Shown here piece by piece: positions 51,827 to 61,733 of a stretch of 64,000 nucleotides of DNA; the first letter of the stretch is position 1; every line of letters starts with the position of its first letter. Location: the NCBI GenBank assembly GCA_964585545.1, contig CAZPDT010000003.1, forward strand, positions 1 through 64,000, in the 5' to 3' direction. Both the position numbers and the translations under genes were made by a program. Source of the DNA: Brumimicrobium sp964585545. GTDB lineage: Bacteria; Bacteroidota; Bacteroidia; Flavobacteriales_D; Crocinitomicaceae. The notes under the pieces are model-generated. The model was not told where the DNA came from and did not search any database. It was given only the letters and a program-made list of their open reading frames with translations.

Positions 51827-52996
51827 ATGTTGAAGGTTTTGCATTTCTCTAATAAACCTCCATTTCCATCGAAAGATGGAGGCTGTATTGCCATATCAGA
51901 TATTCTAGAAGCACTTCTCTCTTCTTCTGAATTGGAAGTTTTTCATTTTACTTTACACACGCACAAGCACCCTTTTGATTTAAAGGCTTATCCCGACCAT
52001 TGGAAAAATAAAATTCAAATAGAAACAGCATTCATCAACACAAAACCCGATGTGTTTAATGCCTTAAAGTGTTTGTTTACGAATACTTCATATAATGTTG
52101 CTCGATTCTACAGCAAAACCGTTGAAAAAAAAATTGAAGCCCTTTTAAAGAAAGTAAAATTTGATACTGCGATCCTAGAAACAATATACCTTCTTCCCTA
52201 TCTCCATCTTTTTAAGAACAACGGGATAAAAGTCATTGTAAGAACGCACAATGCTGAACATCAGATTTGGGCGACTATGACTAAGAATTCGAGTTCACCC
52301 TTAAAAAAATGGTATTTTAAGCAATTAACTAAGCAACTAAAAGCGTATGAGAAAACCGAATGCGCTAAGGTTGACGGTATAATTTCTATTACTGAAGAAG
52401 ATGCTACTTTCTTTAAATCATCTGTTCCTCATGTTGATACTATAGCGCTCCCAACATCTTTTGAAGTAAATGAATTCCCGCAAGATTACTCCCGCAATGA
52501 TTTCTATTTTTTAGGAGCAATGGATTGGTTGCCCAATAAAGAAGCTCTACAATGGCTTCTCAAAAACGTGATGCCCAACGGGTTGGGAGGTAAAAATTGT
52601 TTCTATATTGCTGGAAGAAATTTGGGGAAGAACGAATTTCAACATCCCGATGTAAAAAATAAGGGAGAGGTGAAAAGTTCAACTGATTTTATTTATCGCC
52701 ATGGCATTTGCCTTATTCCTCTTCAATCTGGAGGCGGCTTGAAAATCAAATTAATTGAAAATATGTCATTGGGAAAACCGATTATTACAACTTCTGAAGG
52801 CGCTCGTGGAGTTCATGTTACCCATCAGAAAGAAGTCTTAATTGCCAATACACCATCCGCTTTTAAAAAACAAATGAAGTTGCTTGAATCCGATGCTGAT
52901 TTAAGAGAAAAACTTGGTCAAAATGCACGACAATTTATTCGTGAACACTTTAATAGAAAAACAATAACAAAAAAACTCATTGAATTCATCAAATAA
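51827..52996 (+). CDS. glycosyltransferase family 4
   Basis: 389 residues. It begins LKVLHFSNKPPFPSKDGGCIAISDILEAL and has a middle VRTHNAEHQIW and donor-site ENMSLGKPIITTSEGARGV. The frame is open 54 bases further upstream, inside the permease gene, but the ATG at 51827 lies one base after that gene's stop. Likely role: sugar addition to LPS or another surface glycan, given the Lpt permease upstream. The next GT gene overlaps its 3' end by 17 bases. Confidence 0.9.
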   Translation: MLKVLHFSNKPPFPSKDGGCIAISDILEALLSSSELEVFHFTLHTHKHPFDLKAYPDHWKNKIQIETAFINTKPDVFNALKCLFTNTSYNVARFYSKTVEKKIEALLKKVKFDTAILETIYLLPYLHLFKNNGIKVIVRTHNAEHQIWATMTKNSSSPLKKWYFKQLTKQLKAYEKTECAKVDGIISITEEDATFFKSSVPHVDTIALPTSFEVNEFPQDYSRNDFYFLGAMDWLPNKEALQWLLKNVMPNGLGGKNCFYIAGRNLGKNEFQHPDVKNKGEVKSSTDFIYRHGICLIPLQSGGGLKIKLIENMSLGKPIITTSEGARGVHVTHQKEVLIANTPSAFKKQMKLLESDADLREKLGQNARQFIREHFNRKTITKKLIEFIK

Positions 52997-54158
52997 ATAT
53001 AAAAGAATTGTTGTGATTACCTCACGTTTCCCCTATCCATTGGAGAAAGGAGATAAGTTGCGTGCTTACCATCAAATCAAACAACTTTCTCAATTCTTTA
53101 ATATTGATTTGATTTGTACTTCAGAAAAAAAAGTAAAACAAACATCTATTCAACAGCTTCAACCTTATTGCAATACGATTCATATTCACAACATTTCTTT
53201 ACTTCAAAAAGCTTGGGGAATATTGAGAAGTTGGATTGATAAAAAACCTTTTCAAGTTGGTTATTTTTACCAGTACTCAATTCATAAAAAAATAAAACAC
53301 TTTTTAAACACAACCCAACCCCAACATATTTACTGTCAACTCATTCGTTCTTCCGAATATGTCAAGAATTATCACAGTTGTCCAAAAACAATAGACTATA
53401 TGGATGCCCTTTCAAAAGGAATGGAACGACGGGCGAAAACCTCTCACTTTTTTAAGCGATTTATCTTCAACAGCGAATACAAGCGCTTACTGAATTATGA
53501 GAATTCAATATATGAATATTTTGAGCACCATACAATCATCTCCCAACAAGATCAGGAATATATATTTCATAAAAATAAGAAATTAATTCATATCATTCCA
53601 AATGGTATTGATGAGTCATTTCTAAATGCTGTACAACCCGTTAAAAAGTCTGTAGATGTTGTGTTTATTGGAAACATGTCTTATCCTCCTAACATAACAG
53701 CTGCACAATTTCTAGTCAATGAAATACTGCCATTGTTACCCGATAATCTAAAAGTGAAAATTGCAGGTTCTTCTCCGACAAAGGACGTATTAAGGTTGAC
53801 ATCAAGGCAAGTTGAGGTTACAGGATATGTAAAAGACATAAAAATCGCTTATAAAAGTGCTGAAATCTTTGTGGCTCCAATGTTTTTAGGTACAGGACTC
53901 CAAAACAAGCTGTTAGAAGCTATGGCATTGGGCATTCCTTGTATAACAACAAGTTTGGCAAACAATGCTTTAGGCGCAAAACCAGAAAAAGACATCCTTA
54001 TTGCCGATGATGCCAAGGAGTTTGCACAACAGATTGTACGTTTAAAAGAAGATGAAATTCTAAAAACAAAAATCATCAGTAATGGTCAATCATTTATTCT
54101 GGAAAACTACAAGTGGGACACGGTAATTAAACCCCTCGTTCAACTAATACAAAAATGA
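52980..54158 (+). CDS. glycosyltransferase family 4 (EpsH1/PEP-CTERM-associated type N-terminus)
   Basis: 392 residues. VVITSRFPYPLEKGDKLRAYHQIKQL resembles the group of sugar transferases named for PEP-CTERM/EpsH loci, and MFLGTGLQNKLLEAMALGIPCITTSLA is the GT4 donor motif. The start is TTG at 52980, overlapping the previous gene; a GTG at 53013 would cut into the first strand. Membership of an exosortase system is not implied, since no such genes are present. Confidence 0.85.
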   Translation: MNSSNKYKRIVVITSRFPYPLEKGDKLRAYHQIKQLSQFFNIDLICTSEKKVKQTSIQQLQPYCNTIHIHNISLLQKAWGILRSWIDKKPFQVGYFYQYSIHKKIKHFLNTTQPQHIYCQLIRSSEYVKNYHSCPKTIDYMDALSKGMERRAKTSHFFKRFIFNSEYKRLLNYENSIYEYFEHHTIISQQDQEYIFHKNKKLIHIIPNGIDESFLNAVQPVKKSVDVVFIGNMSYPPNITAAQFLVNEILPLLPDNLKVKIAGSSPTKDVLRLTSRQVEVTGYVKDIKIAYKSAEIFVAPMFLGTGLQNKLLEAMALGIPCITTSLANNALGAKPEKDILIADDAKEFAQQIVRLKEDEILKTKIISNGQSFILENYKWDTVIKPLVQLIQK

Positions 54159-54182
54159 ACATAATATCTCTCTTAAATGTTA

Positions 54183-54190
54183 TACCTTTG
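54183..54190 (+). promoter_or_regulatory. -7 promoter element of ribBA
   Basis: TACCTTTG matches TAnnTTTG and ends 23 bases before the ribBA ATG. The short leader rules out an FMN riboswitch at this site. Confidence 0.5.
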
Positions 54191-54213
54191 CACCATCAAA
54201 AGAAGAGTAAGAA

Positions 54214-55425
54214 ATGCAGTACAAGTTAAATAGTATAGAAGAATCATTGGCTGATATAAAAGCTGGAAAAGTTGTTATTGTCGTGGATGATGAGGACAGA
54301 GAAAATGAAGGCGATTTTGTAGTTGCTGCTGAAAAAGTAACTCCTGAAATCATCAATTTCTTTGCTTCACAAGGAAGAGGATTAATTTGTGCGCCTTTAC
54401 TAGAAGAACGATGTGAAGAATTAGAACTTGATTTAATGGTTAAAACCAATTCAGCTGCTTATGAAACTGCATTTACAGTATCTGTCGATTTAATTGGACA
54501 CGGTTGTACTACAGGTATTTCAGTTAGTGATCGATACAAAACTATTCAAGCACTGGTCAACCCAGAAACTAAGCCAGAAGAATTGGGTAAACCTGGTCAT
54601 ATCTTTCCATTGCGTGCTAAAAAAGGTGGTGTTCTTCGACGGGCTGGACATACAGAAGCAGCCATTGACTTGGCTCGACTTGCTGGATTAAAACCTGCAG
54701 GCGCTATTGTCGAGATACTCAATGAAGACGGCACCATGGCGCGTTTACCCCAGCTCATGAAAATTGCCCAACAATTTGATTTAAAAATTATCAGTATCGA
54801 AGATTTAATTAAATACAGATTAGCAAAAGAAACACTTGTAGAACGAAAGGTAAAAATCGAGTTGCCAACAGATTTTGGCGACTTTAAGATGGTAGCCTAC
54901 GAAGATATAAACAGCAATGAAGAACATTTGGCTCTCATTAAGGGAGATTGGGATAAAGATGAACCTGTTTTAACACGTGTACATAGCTCTTGTATCACAG
55001 GTGATATTTTTGGTTCCTGCAGATGCGATTGCGGTCCACAGTTGCATGAGGCGATGCGAATGGTTCAAGAAGAAGGAAAAGGCGTTATTCTCTACATGAA
55101 TCAAGAAGGACGCGGCATTGGAATGATGAATAAATTAAGAGCCTACAAACTTCAGGAGGAAGGCTATGACACTGTTCAAGCCAATGAAAAGCTAGGTTTT
55201 AAACCCGATCAAAGGGATTATGGTATTGGTGCCCAAATACTAAGAGATCTCAAGGTTACCAAAATGCGTTTAATGACCAATAATCCTAAGAAAAGGACTG
55301 GATTAATTGGTTATGGGCTAGAAATTGTTGAAAATGTACCTATCGAAATCAAAAGCAATAAGCACAATCGGTTCTATCTGCAGACAAAAAGAGACCGCAT
55401 GGGCCACGATTTAAAAGTTGATTAA
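54214..55425 (+). CDS. ribBA: bifunctional 3,4-dihydroxy-2-butanone-4-phosphate synthase / GTP cyclohydrolase II
   Basis: 403 residues joining two riboflavin enzymes. The RibB half (about 1-200) has VDDEDRENEGDFVVAAEKV and HTEAAIDLARLAGL; the RibA half (about 205-403) has the zinc site CRCDCGPQL and RVHSSCITGDIFGS. Together they make both entry intermediates of riboflavin. All usual residues of both active sites that I can judge are in place. It is a single gene with its own promoter, convergent with the giant TPR gene. Confidence 0.96.
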   Translation: MQYKLNSIEESLADIKAGKVVIVVDDEDRENEGDFVVAAEKVTPEIINFFASQGRGLICAPLLEERCEELELDLMVKTNSAAYETAFTVSVDLIGHGCTTGISVSDRYKTIQALVNPETKPEELGKPGHIFPLRAKKGGVLRRAGHTEAAIDLARLAGLKPAGAIVEILNEDGTMARLPQLMKIAQQFDLKIISIEDLIKYRLAKETLVERKVKIELPTDFGDFKMVAYEDINSNEEHLALIKGDWDKDEPVLTRVHSSCITGDIFGSCRCDCGPQLHEAMRMVQEEGKGVILYMNQEGRGIGMMNKLRAYKLQEEGYDTVQANEKLGFKPDQRDYGIGAQILRDLKVTKMRLMTNNPKKRTGLIGYGLEIVENVPIEIKSNKHNRFYLQTKRDRMGHDLKVD

Positions 55426-55470
55426 CAAAAAGGCGACTATCTTTATGTCAGAATAACTTAGGCTTAGATA

Positions 55471-58400
55471 CTAATAGTGTTTTGCTAGATTGGCATCCTC
55501 AGTACCGTTGATCCAACTCTGCTCGGTTGTAGCCGTTCCATTTTTACTATAAGTAATCCCGTTTCTACTTTGAATACGGATATAAATATCTCCATGTCCG
55601 TTGGTAACAACAAACCGACGGGTAATGATTCTCACTGGAATTCCGTCTTTGTCTTTACGTACATAAACTTCTTGAGAAACACCCTCAGGATATTCATCTC
55701 CAATAGTATTGGCAATTTTTTCTGAAAACGCAATTGAATTATTTTCTAATTGATTGACTAATTTTTGCGTTTCCATCTTCTTGTCCTTTTCAATTTTCAT
55801 TCTCTCCTGCTCATGGTCATCTATACTGGCTGCTAACCCTTTCACATCTTCATAATTTTGTTCTGTCTGCTTTTCCTTTCCTTTGGTCGTTAACTCATAT
55901 TGTTTCTCAATTCGTTCTAGTCTGTTCGTTGTTCGTTCATGATCATTTTTCTCCTGTTTACTGCGCAATTCATTAGCACGTTCAATTTCCATTTCTCGTG
56001 CCTTAACACCTTCATCAATAGCTTCTAAATCCTTTTTATTCTTCATGGCTTGTTGCTCCTGCATTATCTCCACTTTCTCCACCTCATCTAAATTATCCTG
56101 TGTTGTTTGATAATATTCTTTGGCGCGTTTTTCAGCTTGTTTTAATTGATCAAGTTCAATATCTTTAACCCTTTCTACAATTTCTTGTCGATCCTCATCT
56201 TTTTTTGCTCTTGTTTCATCGTAATTGTCTTGTGTTCTGGACAATTGACTCTCCACCTCTAATCTGGCTAGATAAGTTTCATCAGATTCTTGCTCATTTT
56301 TTCGTTGAATTGCCGCAGCCAACACTTCAATATCTTCCTGCAACTGTTTATTGATAGCCAATTTATCTTCTTTTGATTCTGCATCTTTAATCTCCGCTAG
56401 AGTAGCGTCATTTTGCAGTTGCATCACCTTTGAGTAGTTATCATTTCTTTCTTGATGTGTTTGCACTTCTCTGCCCTTTATAATAGCATCAACCCGAACC
56501 TGTAAATCTTCTTGCTTTTCTTTATTTGCAGCAGCAATCTTCTCATTTTTCTTTTGAATGGCCAACAATTCATCACTTGTCACTTCAATATTCGCTCTGT
56601 TTTTTGCCGATTCAGCCTCATTTTGTCGATCGCGATCCTTTTCTATTATCCTAATTTTCTCTATAATACCATCGTGATTGTCCTTCATTTCTCGCTTCAC
56701 CTTATCCATTGCATCATCAATATATACAACATTTCTATAGGCACGGTCAACATCTCCCTGCTCGTACTGACTTCGTTCATGTACTTGTTGTTCCCAATTG
56801 TATTCAATATCATTTACATGGTCGATGAAAACCTGATGTTTCTCCCTCTCGTCAACATCATTCTCTCCCATTAAGTCATTGATTGTGATGACTTCCTTAC
56901 GATATTCGGTACGTTCTGCATAATCTTTATCCGCACGATCCTTGGCGTTACCTTCATGTTTATTTAACTCATTTTGAATAGCCTCCAATTTAAGGTTTTC
57001 ACGTTGCTTAGCACCTTCTTCTAACAAAGCTGCTCCCTCCATAATGGAAATATCCGATTTTTCTCCTAAATCCTCAATGTTACTTTTTGTTTTGGCATTT
57101 CCATTTTTAATGGCTGTAATTTCTGCCAACTTATCTTTCGGATATTGATCTGTACTTCTAAACTTAACTGCTCTTTTATAAAGATTTGCCGCCTTATCGT
57201 AATTTTCCTCGTCAAAATATCTATCCGCTACTGTAAGTATCTTTTGATACCTCTTCTCATCACCTTCTCTTGTTTTTTCTCCGGATTTATGGACACATAA
57301 TTTCGCCTGCTCATTAGCATAAACATCATTTGGGTCAATCATCAATCCCTTTTCATACTCCTCCTTTGCTGCGAGAAACTCCTCTTCGTTAAATAAAGAA
57401 TCTGCCAACCTAATGTGCTTGTCAAATGCTTTCTGCTCAGCAGTGTTTTTAGCGGCTCTCTTCCGCTGTTCATCCAGTGCTTCTTGTGACTCTTCCAATT
57501 TTTGCTGTGCATAATCATCGTTGTTGATTACCTCCAAAGCAGCCTTATAATCGTCAATAGCATCTTCAAACTCACTATTCATGAAGTGCTTATCTGCGTC
57601 GACAATGTGCTTATTGTATTCAGTAATTACCGCATTGGTGTTTTGTTCCTTAATAGCTTTCTTGGCTTTCCTGATTTGACTTTTAGGATAATCCTCTCCC
57701 GCCTTTATCGCTAAAGCCTCATTATACAAGTCGATACTTTCTTCATAAGTTCCATTATCAAAAGAAGCATCGGCTTCTCGGATTTTATCTGAATATTGCT
57801 TTTCCAATTCTTCTTGCGAAGCAATTTGATTTAACAAGTCCTCATATTCCTTAATCTTTTGTTTAGGAAAATCTTCATCTGGCTTTATTGCTGAAGCCTC
57901 TTTTAAATAATCAATCGCATTTTGATACTTGCTGTTCTGTGCTGCAATACTTGCTAAATCTAACTTGTCTTCGTAGGCTTTTTGCTTTTCTTGGTCTTGA
58001 TTCTCATCCTCTTCTATTTCTCTTATCAATCGGTCAATCTCGACAATCTTATTTTGAGGTACTGAAGCTTTAGGTCGCATATCCTGCGCTTCTTCAAATT
58101 TCTTCTTGGCTTCTTTTAATGTAGGGATATCATTATTTCGTATAAGCCCATCATCATATAATTTTTGTGCTTTGCTTAACAATTCCTGATAGATCTCTTC
58201 TTCTGATTGCAAGTTAGAAAGCTTGGTTTTGGCTGCCTTTTTAAGTCTTGTCGCATCAGCATCTAAAGGCTTTTCAATCAAAGCATCATCATAAAACTTA
58301 ATGGCAGCAGCATAATCTTCTTCATTGAATGCTTTTTGACCTTTATCCATTGCTTCAGCATAACGTTTGTCCTTTTGTTTTTCTTTTTCCAACTGCTCTA

Positions 58401-60675
58401 TCTTTTGCTGCATGTCTTGAATTCGACTAAGTGCCGTTGCATCTCCCTTTTTAATCTCTAATGCTTCTTGAAAAGTAGATATTGCATTTTCATAATCATT
58501 AGAAGTTGCATATTCTTCAGCTTGTTCCATTTTTGAAACATACGCTTTTTCTTGTTCCTCTGATGCTAGATTCTCAGCTAATTTTTCTTCAATAGTTTCA
58601 AGTTTTTTATGTATTTCCTCCTCATCTTTAACTGCTAGTGCCTCTTCAAACTTAGATTTTGCTTCCTCCCATCTTTTCTGTGTCATTAAAACCTCTCCCT
58701 CGTGCTTCAGTTGATTAAACTTCTCCTCTTCTGATTGTTGAGCATCCCATTCTGCTTTGCTCATCTGGGCATCTTCTAATAAGGCTGCAATATCATCCCG
58801 TTGATTATCTAAATTGAGTGCTTCTTTATATTTCTGAATTACCTGACTCCATTTATTGTCTAATTTTAACTGTTCTGCTTGGTCGAGAAGCACTTGAATT
58901 TCTGCTGCGGTTTCTTCAGCTCTTTTCTGCTTTTCAAGGAGTGCTTGAATTTCATCAATTCGATTGTTGACATGCGGTTTATCATTAAAAATAGCTTTCG
59001 CCGCTATATACTTATCTTTTGCTTCTTCTAAATTTTCGTCATCAAAAGCCTTATCTGCATCAGCTACTAACTGATTAAACTGTTCTTCCTGCGCTTCTAA
59101 ATCTTGCATGTTAGACAAAAGCAATTCTGCATTTTTCTTTCCTTCAATTGCTGTAGCATTTTGGTCATCTAACGTTAAAACACTGGTAAAATCATCAATT
59201 GCTCCTTGGTAATCTTTATCATCTAGTTTTTCTTTGGCCGTTTTTAACAAAGCCGTAATTTGATTGGCTTGTTCTTCATTTTCTTGGAGTTGATCTAGTA
59301 ACTTTTGTGTATCATCACGTTTATTTTGGATGGCTTCATCTTGAATCAATGCTAAGGCTTGATCGTATTTATCTACTGCTTCTTTATAGTTTTTTAAGTT
59401 CAATTGCGTATTGCCATCTGCTACCAATTGCTTAAATTGTTCTTCCTTTTCTTTCTGTGCATTTTGTTCGGCTAACTTTTGTTCGGCTAATTCAATACGT
59501 TGCGGAGGATAAGTAGATGCACTCTCATAAGTTATTGCTTCCTTATACTTACTAATAGCATCTTCATACTGTTCCTTATCGAAAAAATTGTCTGCTGCCT
59601 CAACCGCTTCATTGTATTTCTTCTGTTTCTCGAGTTGTTCAGATTTGGCCTCTAATTGCTCTTTTATTTTGTCCAATTGTTGTTGTGGATATGATTCATT
59701 GGGAAGTAGTTTTAATGCCTTTTGATATTTATCGCGCGCAGCCTTTAAACTGTTCTGGTTAAAAAACATATCGGCACTTTTAATGATTTGATCGTATTCA
59801 TCTCTTTTAGAAGCATTGGCCTTGGCTTCTTGAACTTCGGCAATCTTATCTTTTGGATATTGCTCATCAGGTTTAATTTCCAAAGCCTTGTTGTAATTGT
59901 CAATTGCTTTCTCATATTTTTTATCTGCTGCTAAATTATCCGCTGCAGAAATAAAATTTGCGTACTCCTGATTATCTTGTTTAGCAGCTAATTCTTGCTC
60001 CTCTAGTGCTTGTAAAAGATCTCCTATTTTCACAATTTGCTGACTGGGATATTCTTCAGTTTGCTTTCCAGGAATTTGTAAAGCTGCAGAATATTGCTCT
60101 AATGCTTCCTTGTATTTTTCCGCTTTAAACAAGCCGTCAGCTGCTTGAATTAAAGAGTTGTATTCGGCTTCTTGTTCTGCAATATGATCTTTGGCTTCCT
60201 CAAAAGTATTTTCTATTTTTTTCTTCATTCGGCTGGCCTGTCTTCTGTCCCAATTCATTCCTGCCCTATCAAAGTACCAAGTAACAACAGGTTCATCCTC
60301 TAAATAAGAGAAATCTGCTCCTTCTACATCTTTAAATAAATCCATATCGATAGGCGGGAATATTTTCCCTCCCGGTGGCATATCTTCTGGGTTGACCTTC
60401 TCTGTTTCAACTTTTATAATTTTTGTAATATAACCTGGTTTACTGTATTTAATGGTGTAGTTTTTTCCAGGATCAAATTCTAATTTGTACTTCCCGTCAG
60501 AAGCCGTTGTTGTTGTCGATGCTGTTGTGCCATTATTGATAGCGCTCACTGTTACGCCTGCCAATCCAGAAGCTCCGTCTTTATCCGAAATTTTGCCAAA
60601 ATACGCTATTTTCTGCCCATAACCATAGACAAAACTCATCAAAAGGAACAATATGAAAACTATATATCGTTGCAT
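55471..60675 (-). CDS. giant secreted TPR-repeat protein with coiled-coil tail, 1,734 residues
   Basis: A signal peptide (about residues 1-20, VFILFLLMSFVYGYGQ) is followed by a CarboxypepD_reg/PEGA-like beta domain (about 22-75, FGKISDKDGASGLAGVTVSA and DGKYKLEFDPGKNYTIKY). Residues about 170-1210 hold some 17 units of 58-65 residues of the form AD..F....Y..A...Y..AL.I....YP...I, that is, one TPR plus a linker. Residues about 1210-1670 are a highly charged coiled coil rich in Glu, Lys, Arg and Asp. The last 50 residues form a beta segment with TRRFVVTNGHGDIYIRIQSR. No catalytic motif is seen. A structural or assembly role in the periplasm or at the surface is inferred. Confidence 0.85.
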   Translation of the reverse strand: MQRYIVFILFLLMSFVYGYGQKIAYFGKISDKDGASGLAGVTVSAINNGTTASTTTTASDGKYKLEFDPGKNYTIKYSKPGYITKIIKVETEKVNPEDMPPGGKIFPPIDMDLFKDVEGADFSYLEDEPVVTWYFDRAGMNWDRRQASRMKKKIENTFEEAKDHIAEQEAEYNSLIQAADGLFKAEKYKEALEQYSAALQIPGKQTEEYPSQQIVKIGDLLQALEEQELAAKQDNQEYANFISAADNLAADKKYEKAIDNYNKALEIKPDEQYPKDKIAEVQEAKANASKRDEYDQIIKSADMFFNQNSLKAARDKYQKALKLLPNESYPQQQLDKIKEQLEAKSEQLEKQKKYNEAVEAADNFFDKEQYEDAISKYKEAITYESASTYPPQRIELAEQKLAEQNAQKEKEEQFKQLVADGNTQLNLKNYKEAVDKYDQALALIQDEAIQNKRDDTQKLLDQLQENEEQANQITALLKTAKEKLDDKDYQGAIDDFTSVLTLDDQNATAIEGKKNAELLLSNMQDLEAQEEQFNQLVADADKAFDDENLEEAKDKYIAAKAIFNDKPHVNNRIDEIQALLEKQKRAEETAAEIQVLLDQAEQLKLDNKWSQVIQKYKEALNLDNQRDDIAALLEDAQMSKAEWDAQQSEEEKFNQLKHEGEVLMTQKRWEEAKSKFEEALAVKDEEEIHKKLETIEEKLAENLASEEQEKAYVSKMEQAEEYATSNDYENAISTFQEALEIKKGDATALSRIQDMQQKIEQLEKEKQKDKRYAEAMDKGQKAFNEEDYAAAIKFYDDALIEKPLDADATRLKKAAKTKLSNLQSEEEIYQELLSKAQKLYDDGLIRNNDIPTLKEAKKKFEEAQDMRPKASVPQNKIVEIDRLIREIEEDENQDQEKQKAYEDKLDLASIAAQNSKYQNAIDYLKEASAIKPDEDFPKQKIKEYEDLLNQIASQEELEKQYSDKIREADASFDNGTYEESIDLYNEALAIKAGEDYPKSQIRKAKKAIKEQNTNAVITEYNKHIVDADKHFMNSEFEDAIDDYKAALEVINNDDYAQQKLEESQEALDEQRKRAAKNTAEQKAFDKHIRLADSLFNEEEFLAAKEEYEKGLMIDPNDVYANEQAKLCVHKSGEKTREGDEKRYQKILTVADRYFDEENYDKAANLYKRAVKFRSTDQYPKDKLAEITAIKNGNAKTKSNIEDLGEKSDISIMEGAALLEEGAKQRENLKLEAIQNELNKHEGNAKDRADKDYAERTEYRKEVITINDLMGENDVDEREKHQVFIDHVNDIEYNWEQQVHERSQYEQGDVDRAYRNVVYIDDAMDKVKREMKDNHDGIIEKIRIIEKDRDRQNEAESAKNRANIEVTSDELLAIQKKNEKIAAANKEKQEDLQVRVDAIIKGREVQTHQERNDNYSKVMQLQNDATLAEIKDAESKEDKLAINKQLQEDIEVLAAAIQRKNEQESDETYLARLEVESQLSRTQDNYDETRAKKDEDRQEIVERVKDIELDQLKQAEKRAKEYYQTTQDNLDEVEKVEIMQEQQAMKNKKDLEAIDEGVKAREMEIERANELRSKQEKNDHERTTNRLERIEKQYELTTKGKEKQTEQNYEDVKGLAASIDDHEQERMKIEKDKKMETQKLVNQLENNSIAFSEKIANTIGDEYPEGVSQEVYVRKDKDGIPVRIITRRFVVTNGHGDIYIRIQSRNGITYSKNGTATTEQSWINGTEDANLAKHY

Positions 60676-60991
60676 ACTCTACTTATTGAACGGAAACCCC
60701 TGTAGACTGTTACAAAAATCGTTCAAATTCATGGTTTAACTTACAAATATCGTTAAAAATATAATAATTTTTATGTTTTTTACCAACTATCGGAAAAGGA
60801 GTTTTTACTTCGTGTTGGCTCGAAAACCTACAAACTGCATCTATTTTTCATAAACCCACTTATAAACAAAGGTATAGAACTAAAGTATAACCTGCACTTT
60901 GTGTTTAGCGAATGTAAATTAATCGCTTTTTAGTTTCTGAAGATTATTTTTCGGTCAGCCTCATCTAAAATAAAAATACTATTTTCGTAAA
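60676..60991. other. 316-base divergent promoter region
   Basis: Separates the giant TPR gene (leftward) from comB (rightward). No gene or hairpin was seen. TATTTTCG at 60980-60987 is close to the -7 consensus and ends four bases before the comB ATG, the same spacing as at trmD. Confidence 0.5.
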
Positions 60992-61714
60992 ATGAGTAAA
61001 AATTTAGTTGAAGTTTGCTACACGCCGGGGAATTATGATTTTTTTAAAGGACGATTTGATATTGTCGTAGTAATTGATGTTTTGCGCGCAACATCTGCAA
61101 TCTGTTCTGCAATCAATACTGGAGTTAATAGTGTGATTCCTGTTTCTACCATTGAGGAAGCTAAAATTTATCAAGAAAAAGGTTTTCTCGTTGGAGCAGA
61201 GAGACAGGGACAAATTGTTAAAGGTTTTAATTTTGGCAATTCACCTTACAGCTATATGGATGAAGGCTTGAAAGGAAAAGATATTGTACTGACCACCACA
61301 AATGGTACACGCGCAATAAATATAGCTAAGGATGCCCCAACAGTTGTTATTGGCGCATTGGTGAATGTAGATTTCTTAATTCAATGGTTATCAAAACAAA
61401 AAAAAGACATTTTGTGTTTGTGCTCGGGGTGGAAAGACCAATTTAATCTTGAAGACACTATTTGTGGTGGTGCCATAGCCAACGGTCTCATCAACACAGG
61501 ACGATTTACTTCGAATGAAGACTCTTCTGTTGCAGCAAAGTACTCCTATCTTGCAGCTAAAGATAATTATTTGGGCTTCTTAAAATCCAGCTCACACAGA
61601 AGACGGTTAAAAAAGCTGAAATTAAATAAAGATGTTAAATTTTGTCTTACTCCTAACCAATTGAATGTTATCCCCAAACTCATCGATAATAAAATAAAAA
61701 AAATGGTACTTTAG
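60992..61714 (+). CDS. comB: 2-phosphosulfolactate phosphatase
   Basis: ComB removes phosphate from 2-phosphosulfolactate, giving sulfolactate. The 240-residue protein has VVVIDVLRATSAICSAI (about residues 26-42), GAERQGQIVKGFNFGNSP and LTTTNGTRAI, the family's conserved blocks. Methanogens use it in coenzyme M synthesis; in bacteria it belongs to other sulfonate routes. No other sulfonate gene is adjacent. In Bacteroidota a link to sulfonolipid or sulfolactate metabolism is possible but unproven. Confidence 0.92.
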   Translation: MSKNLVEVCYTPGNYDFFKGRFDIVVVIDVLRATSAICSAINTGVNSVIPVSTIEEAKIYQEKGFLVGAERQGQIVKGFNFGNSPYSYMDEGLKGKDIVLTTTNGTRAINIAKDAPTVVIGALVNVDFLIQWLSKQKKDILCLCSGWKDQFNLEDTICGGAIANGLINTGRFTSNEDSSVAAKYSYLAAKDNYLGFLKSSSHRRRLKKLKLNKDVKFCLTPNQLNVIPKLIDNKIKKMVL

Positions 61715-61733
61715 TTGTTGTGTAATTTAAATC

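Noticed and set aside
54159..54213. Possible FMN riboswitch before ribBA
   Set aside because: The gap is only 55 bases and the promoter element leaves a leader of about 20 bases, too short for the aptamer.
56512..58073. Several frames of 60-120 codons on the plus strand opposite the giant TPR gene
   Set aside because: They are antisense shadows of Glu/Lys/Asp-rich coding sequence, with no promoter and hydrophobic low-complexity translations.
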